Positions 12,312 through 26,350 of a stretch of 64,000 nucleotides of DNA are shown in pieces; the first letter of the stretch is position 1, and the number at the start of each line of letters is the position of its first letter. The notes under the pieces were generated by a model. That model saw only the letters and a program-made list of their open reading frames with translations, ran no database searches and was not told the DNA's origin. This DNA is from Amblyomma americanum (Eukaryota; Arthropoda; Arachnida; Ixodida; Ixodidae): NCBI RefSeq assembly GCF_052857255.1, contig NC_135497.1, positions 114,042,456 to 114,106,455 on the forward strand, read 5' to 3'. The translations under genes and the position numbers were made by a program.

Positions 12312-12515
12312 CTACCCTTTTCTCAGATTACCGTCGTTCCGGTTTAACGTGTGTGACGTAGTTTGTATGATTAGGGATTCCAGATGAAGTCGTGATGCTG
12401 CTACTTTTTCCGTTGCGATGATCCTTGCCTTGTCACAGTCAATTTCGTGGCCATTCACGACGGCGTGCTCCGCTAAGGCGTTGCGAATGTTTTCGTTCTT
12501 TACGTCCCGAGCGTG
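12312..12515 (-). pseudogene. Penelope-like retroelement fragment (C-terminal GIY-YIG region)
   Basis: On the minus strand one open frame reads RDVKNENIRNALAEHAV, then VNGHEIDCDKA, then ESLIIQTTSHTLNRNDGNL before a TAG whose complement is 12,312-12,314. The pattern 'NALAEH...GH.ID...A.......R..LES..I....HTLNRNDG.L' is the conserved C-terminus after the GIY-YIG endonuclease in Penelope-like elements. A stop lies just upstream of the Arg-Asp start, so only about 67 residues remain and the RT domain is absent. Dead 3' fragment. Confidence 0.75.
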
Positions 12516-12529
12516 CTACTGTAATCGCT

Positions 12530-12585
12530 TAACGCTAATCGCTTAGAAACGCAACGCTTAACGTAATCGCTTAGAAAACAGCAGT
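12530..12585. repeat. short degenerate tandem repeat
   Basis: TAATCGCTTA recurs three times within about 55 bp, interspersed with AACGCTTAACG, giving an imperfect tandem array directly upstream (minus strand) of the Penelope-like fragment. Confidence 0.6.
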
Positions 12586-12849
12586 TACGCATTTTTTTAT
12601 ACGACCAAATTCTACCGCGAAATCTGAACGTCAATGGCGTAGCACATACACTAGGTGGCTTACTGACACGTCGTGAGTTAGTAGAGTCTCTATTCGGAGA
12701 CTTTACTCCATTATCTTGTCTGGCAGTGTCGGCAACATGGCTGAAAAACGGGAAAATAAATCCACTCTGTGGTATCCGATTTTATTCAGCATCATGCGAC
12801 CAGGGGCATAGTTGCAGCTCGCAAGGGAACAGGAACTTTCTTCGACTAC

Positions 12850-13150
12850 ACTGCAAACGGAAAAACCCCCAGAAAGGAGTAAATGGCTCGTCGCCTAGCG
12901 CACTCCCGAAAAGGTGTTTCATTTGCTCCTCAAGACAGGGTATTTCCTATACTCTCACGTACGGAGGAGTAGCTCTGGTGTTCCCTGAGGAGTAAAACGT
13001 TTACTCCTCTCAGGACGGGGGTTCTTTTTGGAGTAAATGTTCTGATCATCAGGGAGTATTAGTGATCCTTTTAGTACCTGCTTTTACACTCACGTACAGA
13101 GAGGTATCTTTGGTGCCCGGCAGACGAGTATATTTCTTTTGATGAGGAAG
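12850..13150. repeat. degenerate direct repeat, ~138-bp spacing
   Basis: A block starting CTCTCACGTACGGAGGAG near 12,951 and one starting CACTCACGTACAGAGAGG near 13,089 align over about 45 bp, both including CTTTGGTG- or CTCTGGTG-like text and ending GAGTA. GGAGTAAA is repeated several times between them. It looks like part of an unclassified tandem or dispersed repeat. Confidence 0.4.
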
Positions 13151-13957
13151 CCCAATTCAAATGCAGTACTCCTATGGAAGCCTTCTTTATAGCTTTGTGT
13201 TGCAAAATAAATGCGACAACGAAATTTCTGGGACTGGTTTCAAGCAATATTTTTATTGAGTACAAAACATTCGAGCCAAATGTCCCGGAGCTTGCTTTCG
13301 ATGTTTACAGAGAGCCAACGCCATGGCCCCTGCAGAGAATAAGAGAAGTGTCTTGACCCACGCTCTCTTTGGGTATTCAATTTGAAATACCCAAACGAAT
13401 GAAAACTTAGATGCCACACTTGCAAGCAAGCAGAGCACGTTGAAATGCTTCGCTGTCAACATACAGGAATGCCATGCTATCTCTGGTTAAAAGGCACGAT
13501 GTCAAAGGAGGCTTCTTCTGAAAGAAAGAAAGATTAGAAGAAAAAATAAGCGCATGAAAGCAATCACACCTCTAAGGTTGAAGTATGAGCTGCTTCAAGT
13601 GTAGTTTAAGTCAAGCTCACGCAAGCAATTCAGAGCACACTTTTCAATAAGTTGGGTACTGTTGATGTTTAAACGTTTTTCATGGCAAAGATCACCTAGT
13701 AGGGCATAGTATCTAATCTAGTAGCTGGTACATATCTGTACCCTGTCGGATGAGAACGGCTGAACGCGGCGGTGATCAGGGTATCACGAGTTGCAGAATC
13801 CGCTTTCGGAGCCGTTAAGGCAATACGGCGAATGGAAAGTAGCGTCGATCGGAAACCTTTTCACAATAAAGCACAAACCTGAAAGGAATAAAATTTTACT
13901 GAGGCACTTGGGCATTCCCATTGCCTTTGGCTGCTTTCCTGCGCTGGAAGGGGAATT

Positions 13958-13960
<3 letters not shown>

Positions 13961-14044
<84 letters not shown>

Positions 14045-14074
14045 TGTGTACATATATATATATATATACACACA
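13961..14074. repeat. (TA)n tract with palindromic end
   Basis: About 80 bp of pure TA, then GATGTGTGTA-(TA)n-TACACACATC, an inverted repeat capable of cruciform extrusion. It lies immediately before the LINE fragment. Confidence 0.9.
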
Positions 14075-14094
14075 TCACTTGTCAGAAGGTTCCT

Positions 14095-15255
14095 CATGCA
14101 GTATCAGGCCACTAATAATGCACTTTGAAGATAAATGTGAAGACTTAGCAGTGCTGGACGCCCTACCTAATATTGCACAAAGACATGAATATCTACCACC
14201 ATGGTACAGCCTTCCTTCAGTGTGTGACTTCACATTGACACACTTAAACAAAGAGAAAATACCACACGAGCACATACTACAAGAGTTCTTTGCACTACAA
14301 GAAAAATATGACACTTACACCGAATTTTACACTGATGGCTCAAAAACAGAAAGTCATGTCGGAAGTGCAGTAATTCAAGGAACAAATGAAAAAATGATAC
14401 GATTGCCACAGTATGCATCGGTATTTACTGCGGAGTGTTATGCCATCTTTGTAGCTGTAGAACAAATAGTAAAACAAAACATAAAAAATAGCATCATTTA
14501 CACCGATTCACTCAGTATGCTAAAAGCGCTGCATTCTACAAACGCTGCTGAACCCATAATAGGAAAAATCATACATAACATAGTTAAAATTACAAAGCAA
14601 AAACATAACATTATATTCTGCTGGGTCCCTAGCCATGCTGGAATTTTAGGTAATGAGAGAGCAGATGCTTGCGCAGCACAAGCTAGAATTGGCCATATAG
14701 AACAAGTTAACATACCACAGAGGGATTTTTCATAATTACTGCAGAGTAAACTCAGGAATATGTGGCAGATTGCATGGGACTAACAAACAAACAACAAACT
14801 ACATTCTATAAAACCTGTTTTGGGAGAATGGAGATCATGTACACATCAAGAGCGTTTCATAGAAGTTATTTTGTGTCGACTACGCATTGGACACACACAC
14901 CTTACTCACAACTTCTTACTGACAAAAAAAGGCAAACCTCTCTGCGAAATGTGTGGCGATGAACTCACGGTAAACCACATTTTAATTGTATGCAAAAAAC
15001 TGGAACAACTGAGGAAAAAATATTTCACAACATTGTACAATGAATACATCCCACTACACCCCATGTTACTTTTAGGAGATCAAGCACTGGTTGATTTTTC
15101 TAGCATTTTTAAATTTCTCAGAGAAGCCAATGTTTTATACAAACTTTAGATATAAAAAGCGTAACCTTTAACAAAAGCTCTAACCGTGTGTTTGGCGCAT
15201 CATAGCCTAAGTTGCTTTTGCGCCAATAAAATCAATATAACTAACTAACTAATCA
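14095..15255 (+). pseudogene. I-clade-like non-LTR retrotransposon, 3' fragment with RNase H
   Basis: One frame reads through an RNase H domain: FYTDGSKTESHVGSAVI (first catalytic Asp), FTAECYAIFVAVE (Glu), IIYTDSLSMLKAL (second Asp) and FCWVPSHAGILGNERADACA (final His/Asp region). In the same frame, after two TAA stops (14,733-14,735 and about 14,781), the C-terminal block continues: CRLRIGHTHLTHNFLL, LCEMCGDELTVNHILIVC (a C-x2-C-x8-H-x4-C zinc knuckle), ending FLREANVLYKL with TAG near 15,147. The 3' UTR ends in TAACTAACTAACTAA, typical of I-type (TAA)n tails. The endonuclease and reverse transcriptase are absent, so it is 5'-truncated. In-frame stops but no frameshift suggest moderate age. 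Confidence 0.88.
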
Positions 15256-17990
<2,735 letters not shown>

Positions 17991-18301
17991 CCGCCGCGGT
18001 GGCTCAGTGGTTAGGGCGCTCGACTACTGATCCGGAGTTCCCGGGTTCGAACCCGACCGCGGCGGCTGCGTTTTTATGGAGGCAAAACGCTAAGGCGCCC
18101 GTGTGCTGTGCGATGTCAGTGCACGTTAAAGATCCCCAGGTGGTCGAAATTATTCCGGAGCCCTCCACTACGGCACCTTCTTCCTTTCCTCTTTCACTCC
18201 CTCCATTATCCCTTCCCTTACGGCGCGGTTCAGGTGTCCAACGATATATGAGACAGATACTGCGCCATTTTCTTTCCCCAAAAACCAATTATTATTATTT
18301 T
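17991..18301 (+). mobile_element. Ruka-type SINE, long subtype
   Basis: tRNA-like head with A box (GGTGGCTCAGTGGTTAGGG) and B box (GGGTTCGAACCC). The body has TGTGCGATGTCAG, AAAGATCCCCAGGTGG and ATTATTCCGGAGCCC, then a long 3' region with GGCGCGGTTCAGGTGTCC and AGACAGATACTGCGCCA, ending in AACCAATTATTATTATT. This is the same subtype as 43,802-44,115, and the two are very similar over their whole length. Confidence 0.88.
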
Positions 18302-18304
18302 TAG

Positions 18305-18390
18305 CTGCCATCCACTCCCTCCTTAAGCCATTCCCTGAAGGCGCAATTGAGGTGTCCAGAGAGAGTGAGTCAGTTTGCGCTTTCAATCCG
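18305..18390 (+). mobile_element. Ruka long-subtype 3' fragment
   Basis: Directly after the full copy, CACTCCCTCC...CCTGAAGGCGCAATTGAGGTGTCC...GAGTCAG...TGCGC repeats the 3' third of the SINE in degraded form. It could be a partial tandem duplication or an older nested insertion. Confidence 0.55.
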
Positions 18391-18997
18391 AATTAATTTT
18401 ATTTTCTCTTAGCGCACACCAGCAAGAGGGGACGCTCATTGACAGCTCGCGGTTATATGTGTCATTTTGTTGTTATTTTCGAGATGCGTTGGTAAATAAG
18501 ATCACTTAACAGCTATACGCAAATTGAGCAAGTCCATGTTACCTGCGTGTAGTTGAGTAATTTTATGCGACTACATATATGAATTTAGGGAGGGCTTAAG
18601 AACCACAGCAAGCCTCTGAAAGGTTGTTCAGAAGGAAGACAACTGCGAACAGTTTTAACAAGCTGGCTTTGGGAGCAGTCGATGATTACACGCTGCTGAT
18701 GCGTTTTATTATATGTTTGACTAATAAACCTCTCTGTGTTTGTGTCCATGGATGACAGTCCGTGCTATGGTGCGTGCGCGAAAAGCGCATAATATATTAT
18801 AACAGAAGAATTCAGGGCCGCAGGCCCCCGAGTCCCCGCACGACCCAGATAGCGCTTAAGTATTGGCTACCTGGTTCAGTCCGTCATGCTGGATGCCTTT
18901 GGTACCTTTGTTACATTGTAAAAAATTGGCTGTGGCTTAGCTCCGCTATGCCAGGATATATGTAGCGGGAGGTACGTTTCCCTGGCTGAACTTGTGG

Positions 18998-19270
18998 TCA
19001 CTGTATGTTTAGCAATGAGATACATTCGGTATACACTTCGGTTGGTTCCCGTTGACTGACGCCTTCCATAGGCTCCATCTCGGCGGCTATGCGGCGTCTA
19101 TTACGCTCGGCAGTCTGGCGTCTCCGTTTGGCAAGCCGTTCCTCTCTCTGTTCGGGCGTCTCCGCCTTCTGACGCTCATTCTCTCTTTGTTGAGTAGCCA
19201 ACTGCCAGGCGACAACCTCAGGATCGGAAGAGTTAATGTTCTCTTGTCTATACGCCGTTTAGCAACGGCT
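18998..19270 (-). pseudogene. repeat-derived Arg/Glu-rich coding fragment
   Basis: On the minus strand an open frame reads YRQENINSSDPEVVAWQL, TQQRENERQKAETPEQREE, RLAKRRRQTAERNRRR and IAAEMEPMEGVSQREPTE, ending at a stop near 18,998. The frame is closed upstream of YRQEN, so its start is missing, spliced or frameshifted. The charged RE/KR-repeat composition resembles N-terminal repeat segments seen in transposon-associated proteins. The same segment recurs at about 20,260-20,357 between two SINE pieces, so it belongs to a repeat family. Function unknown. Confidence 0.45.
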
Positions 19271-19347
19271 GGACTCTCCTTCTGTGCAACCATATCAAGC
19301 GTTGCGATACAGCCGCCGATTACATCTCCGCCTTTTATACGCAATGC

Positions 19348-19595
19348 TGCGCATGCGACGACGCGCGGTTGGGGTGATAAAGCGGCATGCGGCGAGGTGG
19401 TGGTGACGAACGCGGCGCAGCTGTGGGGCCTCTCTAGTTAGTGTAGTATCGGTGCATGCGCACAACTGCTCATCCGCGTGACGTCACATTCAGTTTCGAC
19501 GGTGGAGCGGGCGCGCGGCCGCGGAGACGGCGGTGACGAAGCACGCGGCGCACCCACTGCTCCTCTCCGGTTGCCATGGTAACAGCGCATGCGCA
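19348..19595. promoter_or_regulatory. promoter-like motif cluster (NRF-1, CRE and X-box type sites)
   Basis: Within 250 bp of CpG-rich DNA there are TGCGCATGCG (19,348-19,357), TGCATGCGCA (19,453-19,462) and GCGCATGCGCA (19,585-19,595), which match the NRF-1/Erect-wing palindrome. A full CRE, TGACGTCA, is at 19,479-19,486. GGTTGCCATGGTAAC (19,569-19,583) is a near-perfect RFX X-box. Such combinations mark TATA-less CpG promoters. The nearest reading frame is the repeat-derived fragment on the minus strand, so the cluster may be a repeat-borne promoter or belong to an unrecognised transcript. Confidence 0.4.
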
Positions 19596-20058
19596 CAACT
19601 GGCCTCTCCCATATACCGCGAAATGCTCGACTGGTAGCCTAGTGTAGCTCCCGCTCCAAAACCGCCCCTTCGTGACATAACACGTGTGTTGACAAGAGAT
19701 TTTTCTGTTTTGGTTCGTGCTGTTGATGGACAACCACGGGAAAGGGCCGGTTTTGCGTTCCCAAATTTGTCCTTCGCTTCCTCGTTGTTACCTGTGAAGG
19801 GTATTTTACACAAGCAGCTTAAACCCAGCGTCCCTCTCGTTCCATCTTAGTCTTTAAAAAAATAACCTGGATTAGCTCAGCTAATTCATAATATGAAGCG
19901 AAAGCTGTCGGAGTTCATTGTGTTCATTGCCGTTGGCGCTGACAACGTTCTAGACACCGATGATTTTTTGGGAAATGAACAGCGCATAACTGGCTACCTG
20001 GCTTAGTGGACGCTTCATTCGCGCTTTGAGGTACGTGGCATAGCGGTACTGAGACAGT

Positions 20059-20602
20059 ACTAATAATAATTGTTTTTTGGCGGAAAGGAAATGGCGCAGT
20101 ATCTGTCACATATATCTTTGGACACCTGAACCGCGCCATAAGCGAAGGAATAAACGAGGGAGTGAAAGAAGAAAGGAAGAGAGAGAGGTGCCGTATCGGA
20201 GGGCTCCGGAATAATTTCGACCACCTGGGGATCTTTAACGTGCACTGACATCGCACAGCAAGAGAGAATGAGCGTCAGAAGGCGGATAGCAGCGGAGACG
20301 CACGAACAGAGAGTGGAACGCCTTGCCAAACGGAGACGCCAGACTGCCGAGCGTAAAAAAAATTGGTTTTTCCAGAAAGGAAATGCCCAATAACTGTCGC
20401 ATATCTCGGTGGACACCCGAACCGCGCCGTAAGGAAATGGAGAAAGGAGGGAGTGAAAGAACAAAGGAAGAGAGAGGTGCCTGAGTGGAGGGCTTGGGAA
20501 TAAGTTCCACCACCTGGGGATCTTTAACGTGCACTGACATCGCACAGCACACGGGCACCTTTAGCGTTTCGCCTCCATGGAAACGTGGCTGCCGCGATCG
20601 GA
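20059..20602 (-). mobile_element. composite: two Ruka long-subtype SINE pieces around an RE-rich repeat
   Basis: Minus-strand order: a SINE lacking most of its tRNA head (20,602 down to about 20,352; body TGTGCGATGTCAG, tail AAACCAATT), then about 95 bp equal to the RE-rich coding repeat of 19,107-19,190 (ACGCTCGGCAGTCTGGCG...), then a second SINE truncated exactly at CTGTGCGATGTCAG (20,258 to 20,059) with an AACAATTATTATTAG tail. It is either a nested insertion or a product of template switching. Confidence 0.7.
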
Positions 20603-20639
20603 TAACGCAGTCGGCGTGTTTCCGCAGCTCGTCCAATGA

Positions 20640-22200
20640 CGATTTCTGCCGCGGGTAGGCGTTTTCGTCGTGGCGTGTCTGTTTCTGTCAACGCAGGAGC
20701 CGCTTTGATAGATTGCCTGTCGTTGTGCGCCGCCTAAGAGCCACGTGCACCGAAATAGGCGCTGCAGCGCGCCGGGCTAAATCAGTTTCGCCACGCTGAA
20801 AGGCGGTAAATAGCGCTTGGCCTCGCCGCGCTCGAGTAACGCGACTGACGGGCCAGAGCTCTGGTTCGGGATCGGACGACAAATTGGAAGCAGACGGGCC
20901 TCCGAGGGGCTGTCTCCGTGTGCGTGTGTGTGTAAGAACGGAATCGACGTCAGCAGGAACGGAGCTTGTTACAAGTATGAAGTGCTGAAGCTCTCTTGAG
21001 GAAAAGTGCTGCAGTCGCTGATGGGATCACTTTTGTTTCCTCATTCTCCTTTTTTCTTCTTTCCGGATCGAAACGCGCGTAAACCAAGAGGAGAGGGCAC
21101 GCAAGAAGGACGGCGTGTCGGATGGGGCGAAAAAAAGCAAACGCGGGAGAGGCAGCAGCTTCGAGTGGCGTGCACGGCGGCTTTTGTGCCGCTCGGCGTG
21201 CAGCAGGCTAGGGCGCGTTGCGGCACCTTGCGGCCGCTGCGCGCGGCGGCTCTTGCGCAGTCGGCGGCGCGCTCTTGTTAGCTGCCGCTGGCGTTGTTGT
21301 CGGTTATTAGCCGGTTCCGCGCGCGCTCTCCGCTGCGCCCGAGCGTCCCGCGGCGGCGGCTCGCACAAGAGGGGGCGCGCGCCACAATGGCCGCCGGGCC
21401 ATATGCCGGCGTCGACCCCCAGCCCTCCACCAGCGCGCGGGGGGCTTCATCAGTGCTCCCGGCGGCGCGCTTGTCCCGGCCGCGCGACAAAGGGTCCCCA
21501 CTTGGAGGCACCCAACAAAGGCCGCGGGGAGGTGTGAACGTCCACAATGTCAACCAACGCGCCCCGAAGGGTAGCACTCTTGCCTCAAAAACGGTGTCGG
21601 TTCATTAAGCCGCTATTGTGGCGTCCGCTGCGGTCCGGAATGTCCCGGCGGGAGGGGGCGGGCGGCCCCCTCTCCGCGGTAACAGTTGACGATTGCATTC
21701 ACGCCCTGTTGAACAGTATAAACGTTTGCAAATGAGAAATGGCAAGCTGCGAGTTGCTGGGATGTTCCCGTTGACTTGAGAAAGAGAGAGCATCGGTTTG
21801 TCTGGTAACCTGCGTGTAATACGATCTCGGCGGCGGTCGACTGCGGCGCCCGTGTCTTTTGTGGGCGTGAAAAACGCGCTGATTTATACCGGCCCGCGGC
21901 GTCGACTGGCCACTACGTGCGCGCCAGCCGCACAAAGGGGGCTGCTGGGCCAAACGGAAACGAAACTGATCCCTCGGCCCGGAGCCGACGGCCAGCTCGG
22001 GGACCGCCCCTGGGCGCGTGACGCACAATGGGCTGGGCTCCCGGGCCCGCGACATGCGCCGCGGAGCACTTTCATGCGACGCGTCCTGGACCATATGTTG
22101 CGCCCCGTGTTCCTTCAGGTCTCTGCGAAATTCGAAACGGACTCTAGAAGGATGCTCTCGGCGTATATAGCTGGCTGAACTGAGGAACATAATTCCCTGC
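20640..22200. other. CpG-rich block without a recognised gene
   Basis: Very GC-rich, particularly 21,110-21,700 and 21,820-22,080, with open frames on both strands that are Arg/Ala/Pro-rich and domain-free. It behaves like a CpG island. A 5' exon of some gene could hide here, but no T-box motif (LW..F...GTEM) was found in it. Confidence 0.4.
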
Positions 22201-25200
22201 GCAAGTTGTTCCTAGTCGCCATGTGCGAATGTCCCTCAGCCCGTAACCAGCTGCAAACTCATTTCGCTTGACTCTGATTGGATCCGCGTGACGTGAGCAG
22301 ATTTGCTGTCTTTTCAATCGGAATCTCTGACCGCTCAGATGGAATATCTCGAGAGATGTATGCTGTTTCAGATAAAGGCCGCTAGTAGAATATTAGTGCA
22401 TGACCTGAGGTGCTTGCGCATAAATGCTCGCCATTCGGGGAGAGCATGCAGCGTCGCTTCAGTTCACTGTACGAGCGTCTAATTTCCAGTCGCAGAATTA
22501 AGCGTTTGTTCATATATTTATTCTACCCTCGTGGCTGGACAGGCATCTGAGGCGGAATTAGGCACACGAAACAACAGCTACAAAACAAGTACAGGACCCC
22601 GAGAGCTTTGAGTGCGCACATTTGAGGTTGATCCTATTTATCAATGTTAGCAAAGGTTTCCGAAATATTGCGTTTACGCAATAGCCAGTAGTATACATGA
22701 AACGTTGTTCATGGCTATACAATGTTCGCTGCGGTTTTGCTAAACTTTTCGTCATCGGAAACAGATACGATATCACTGGAGAGATCATTTCATTATTTGC
22801 GCTTTCGAGGCACCAAGACCGAAAGAAACGAAGAAATATTTGACATATTGAATACCAACTTTGTGACGATTATATACGCGATTATAATGCAGTGGTACTT
22901 AGAGGAACTTAACGTGCAGCGAGGAGTGATAATGTGTCTTTTTTTTTTTTTCCGCGGCATGCCAATGACAGGCGAACCAAATTAGTTTTCATAGATGCTG
23001 TGCTTGTTTCTCCCTGATAGAGAAGATGAATCGAATAATTCTTTTGTACATTTTCAAGCTACCTTATCGCGATGTAGTTCATTTGATTTAACCACAGGGA
23101 ATTTGAAGTATATTATTTATGCTTCATGAAGATTTTGCTCCTGCTTTTGTTTCTAAATGGAATTCGTTTTGTAAAAAAAAACGATAAAAACTATAAGCAT
23201 GGTAATTAATGTTTCATACTTCTCAAGCAAGCTGACAAAGATAAAATGTCCCCCTCTGAACTTCCGGACCTCTCATGTCTGTTATAAAAGCGTATATAAG
23301 GTCACTCGGGACACAAACGTCCATGATTAGTGTTTTCGTGTTTTCGGCCGTTAATTTAACAGAATAATTTCTGTGACCTCAATGCACCACAGCGTTGCAT
23401 TTTGGCAGCACTGGCCTTCGTTGCTGCAAGCATGACGCTGTGTACGCCTGGCGTGACAAGAGTAACGCGTCGAAGCCCTGTATATAAACACGCGGAGCTG
23501 CATAAAAAAAAAAAGGGCCACACGGAGAGGAAGGATAATTTAATATATAACAAGCCATTGTTCACCCAACTTTCTCAGCTTTCAAGAGCGTTTTCCCACT
23601 TCCTTCACCTGTCACTGCACATAGGGGAATTAATGCCAACCAGAAAATTAGTATGCTACACCGGCGCATGCTGGCAGTCGTCGTGACGTCTCCAGTGCCC
23701 GTTATACGCACGGCATGCAGTCTGTGTCTAGCGTATAAGCTGCTATTAATTTTCTGGCGAGACCACGGCGCACCTTTTGGTCTGCTCAGTCGGCAGTGAG
23801 GTTGTTCACCTTCTTTGTCGTCGCCAGCAAGTGTTGCGGAGAGCGCATGCGTGGTGACCAGTTGAGCACGAGAGAAACTGCTTCAAATGTAGTAGGCCTT
23901 TCGTTTTTCTGCTGTAAGCGAGCAAAGAAAATTTGTTTTCGATATCCTGTGCGCCAAGAATGCTTTATAAAGTTCGCAGGGTGGCCCTAAACACTGACAG
24001 GGTGGTTCTATACGTAGCGGAAGTCTAAACTATATTTTTCTCGATCATCACTTTTGGCCACAGCCTTTAGTCTACTAAGAGGACGAACAACGTGATTATT
24101 CATGAGACAACAAAAAGTAGTGGCGACGTTGGCCTTGCTCGCACAATGGAGGAAGGAGCGGCTGCTCCATGCCCGTGAGCGGATTACATCGAGGGATTAT
24201 AAAGAGGAAGGACTCGCAACAAATGAGCCTCTATCGGCACGTTGCTCAATGAAACGGATTTCCGCGCGCCACGCTGTCGTCACGTCTGCGCGCAGGGCGG
24301 CTTCTGCGGTTGCGCCGTGGATACTACGAAAGGAGGCGGATATATGCTCGCAAACGAAGAACAGGGGAGGCGTCGCTTGCGCAACAGCTGGCAGAATACG
24401 CGATCGGAGCACGCATCTCTCCGCCAAGGTGCCGAGAAGGAGCGTATTGTTTACGCAACCAACCTGATAACGCGAGCTGCGCCCGCGCGACGCGTTCGCA
24501 CCAACGCCGCCGCCCAGTGGAGCGAACGTGCGGCGAGTTACGTGCCGCGTTTCCGCGGACAGAGCCCCCTGGCAGGATGCGCAGATTTGTCGCGCGCAGC
24601 CGGCGGCGGAGAGCGGCGACATGCGCGCGGGGCCCGCTGCATGTCGAAACCTTCGATGGCTATCGTGGCTTCTCGTTGCGCGCGCGCCCTTCATTAATGT
24701 AAATGCGCTCGCGGCTCCCGGGAAGCCGCAATCTCTTTCTGTCATCGCGAAGTCAATGACAACCCCGCACCGTATCTCCTAACAGGTCTCTCTCCCCGTC
24801 CCCGGACGCCTCGAAGGCGTGAGAAAACTCCTAGCGGCACGATTTTTAAGCTCTCTCGGCCGGGGGGAACATTGTGGCGTCGCCGCGGGGTGCCCCGCCC
24901 CGTGACTCCTCGGCTTCCCATACTGCGTGGTACGTAACTTTCTACGGGGTGCTGAACGAGCTGCGAGAGCGGTTCCCTCGCGTCGCGACCGGCGTTGGAA
25001 CAGGAACGCCTTCTGGGCGCTCGCTATCGGCAACGTTGAGCGAGCAACGAACGAAAACGGTGCTATCTGTATATCGCCGATTTGTGTATACGGGACAACA
25101 AATGAGACGGCGGTTATTCGTTTCGTCGCGACCATTAATTCGCCTCCGAGAAGCACCTATCGATAGGGCACAGATAAAAGCGCACGATAAATTGGAAGCA

Positions 25201-25565
25201 GCAGCAGCAGCTCCTTGCATGCGGTGTCCGACATATAAGTTCGAAGAGCAGACTCTTGGGTTCAGTGCGCAGCGTGGTATTAAACCGCGGGAGCACAGAA
25301 AAAGAAAAAAAAAACAGGAACGAAGCGAAGGAGAGTAGACGGGACAAGTGCCGTCCGCTCTCTTTTCGTCTTTTCTGCTTTTAACATATTTTTTTAACCA
25401 ATTCATTATGCTAACTTGGTAACTCACCCGCAGGATCAGGGTAACTACTGGTTTTCCCGTGCAACCCTTTGGATGGCAAGCTGCACTATAGCGGCATTGA
25501 TGTGTGCAAGTATCATGGCGTTGTGTTGGCGTTCCGCGTCAGGTCGGAAGTCTGGCGCAAACTTG
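22201..25565. other. AT-rich then CpG-rich noncoding
   Basis: 22,200-24,100 is AT-rich with poly-A/T tracts and no domain-bearing frame. 24,200-25,330 is CpG-rich with long overlapping frames on both strands (up to about 180 codons) that look compositional. Nothing here can be assigned. Confidence 0.4.
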
Positions 25566-26350
25566 TACGTAACGCGTTACAAGTGAATGGTTACTTAGAA
25601 TAAATTACATTTTCTTCGAATTTGGGAGGTATTGACTATAAGGTGTAATGTTCTCGGCAATGCAGTTTTTATTTTCAGTAATCGGTTACATTTATTTTTT
25701 TCCAAAAACAAGCTGTAACCAGTGGTATAACTTCGAGATCCTAAATAGAGCGCATAATTTTATTTGCGTTAGAGAGACAACGGTCGAGCTGCGGACGATG
25801 TCCGCAGATGCAAGCCCGAGCTGCCTGAATTTGACCAGCCACGAGTTCCGTGCTTCGCATTTCGCATTGCACAACGACGGAATGTCATGTTTAGCGATCT
25901 TCAGCTTCGTCCATCAGAGCGCGAAAAACAACGAAGCGCTACGCTTTGCGGGACTTCGAAGCGATGCGCAACTTCTTCGTATGCTAAAGCAAATCACTTC
26001 CATTCGGCGCGTACTTCGAGGTAGCGTTCGTACAGATGTGTTCAGGAGGAAACTTGGAAAAAATGCCCACGGAAACTTCGAAAGCCCACTGCGGGTGAAA
26101 TTATACTAACTGCAACAGGCTATGAATCAAGCAAGCCGCACAAGCTCATTGTGCTAATAAAAGATGCTAATAAAATATGCTAATAAAAGATGAAAGATGG
26201 GTACAAAATAAAGTAATAGCAATATATGATTTCTCCGTAATTGTTCAAAAACTTTTCATGGGCTGTAACTGATCACTGCAATCAGTTACATTTCAGAAGA
26301 AATAATTGTAATTGTTATCGATCAATTGTTTTCTGTAACGTGTTGTATAC
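25566..26350. mobile_element. candidate hAT-like non-autonomous element
   Basis: The left end contains GTAACGCGTTACAAGT and further TTAC/GTAAC motifs (GGTTACTTAG, AATCGGTTACATT). The right end, reverse-complemented, contains AACACGTTACAG and CTGAAATGTAACTGATT. The mirrored GTAAC/GTTAC arrays over ~110 bp at each end resemble the ends of hAT-type elements. The interior (25,648-26,109) has a 153-codon frame without a known domain, and three imperfect copies of ATGCTAATAAAA lie at 26,153-26,195. The family assignment is tentative. Confidence 0.4.

Noticed and set aside
13784..14115. Ile/Tyr repeat frames over the (TA)n tracts
   Set aside because: Direct translation of the dinucleotide repeat.
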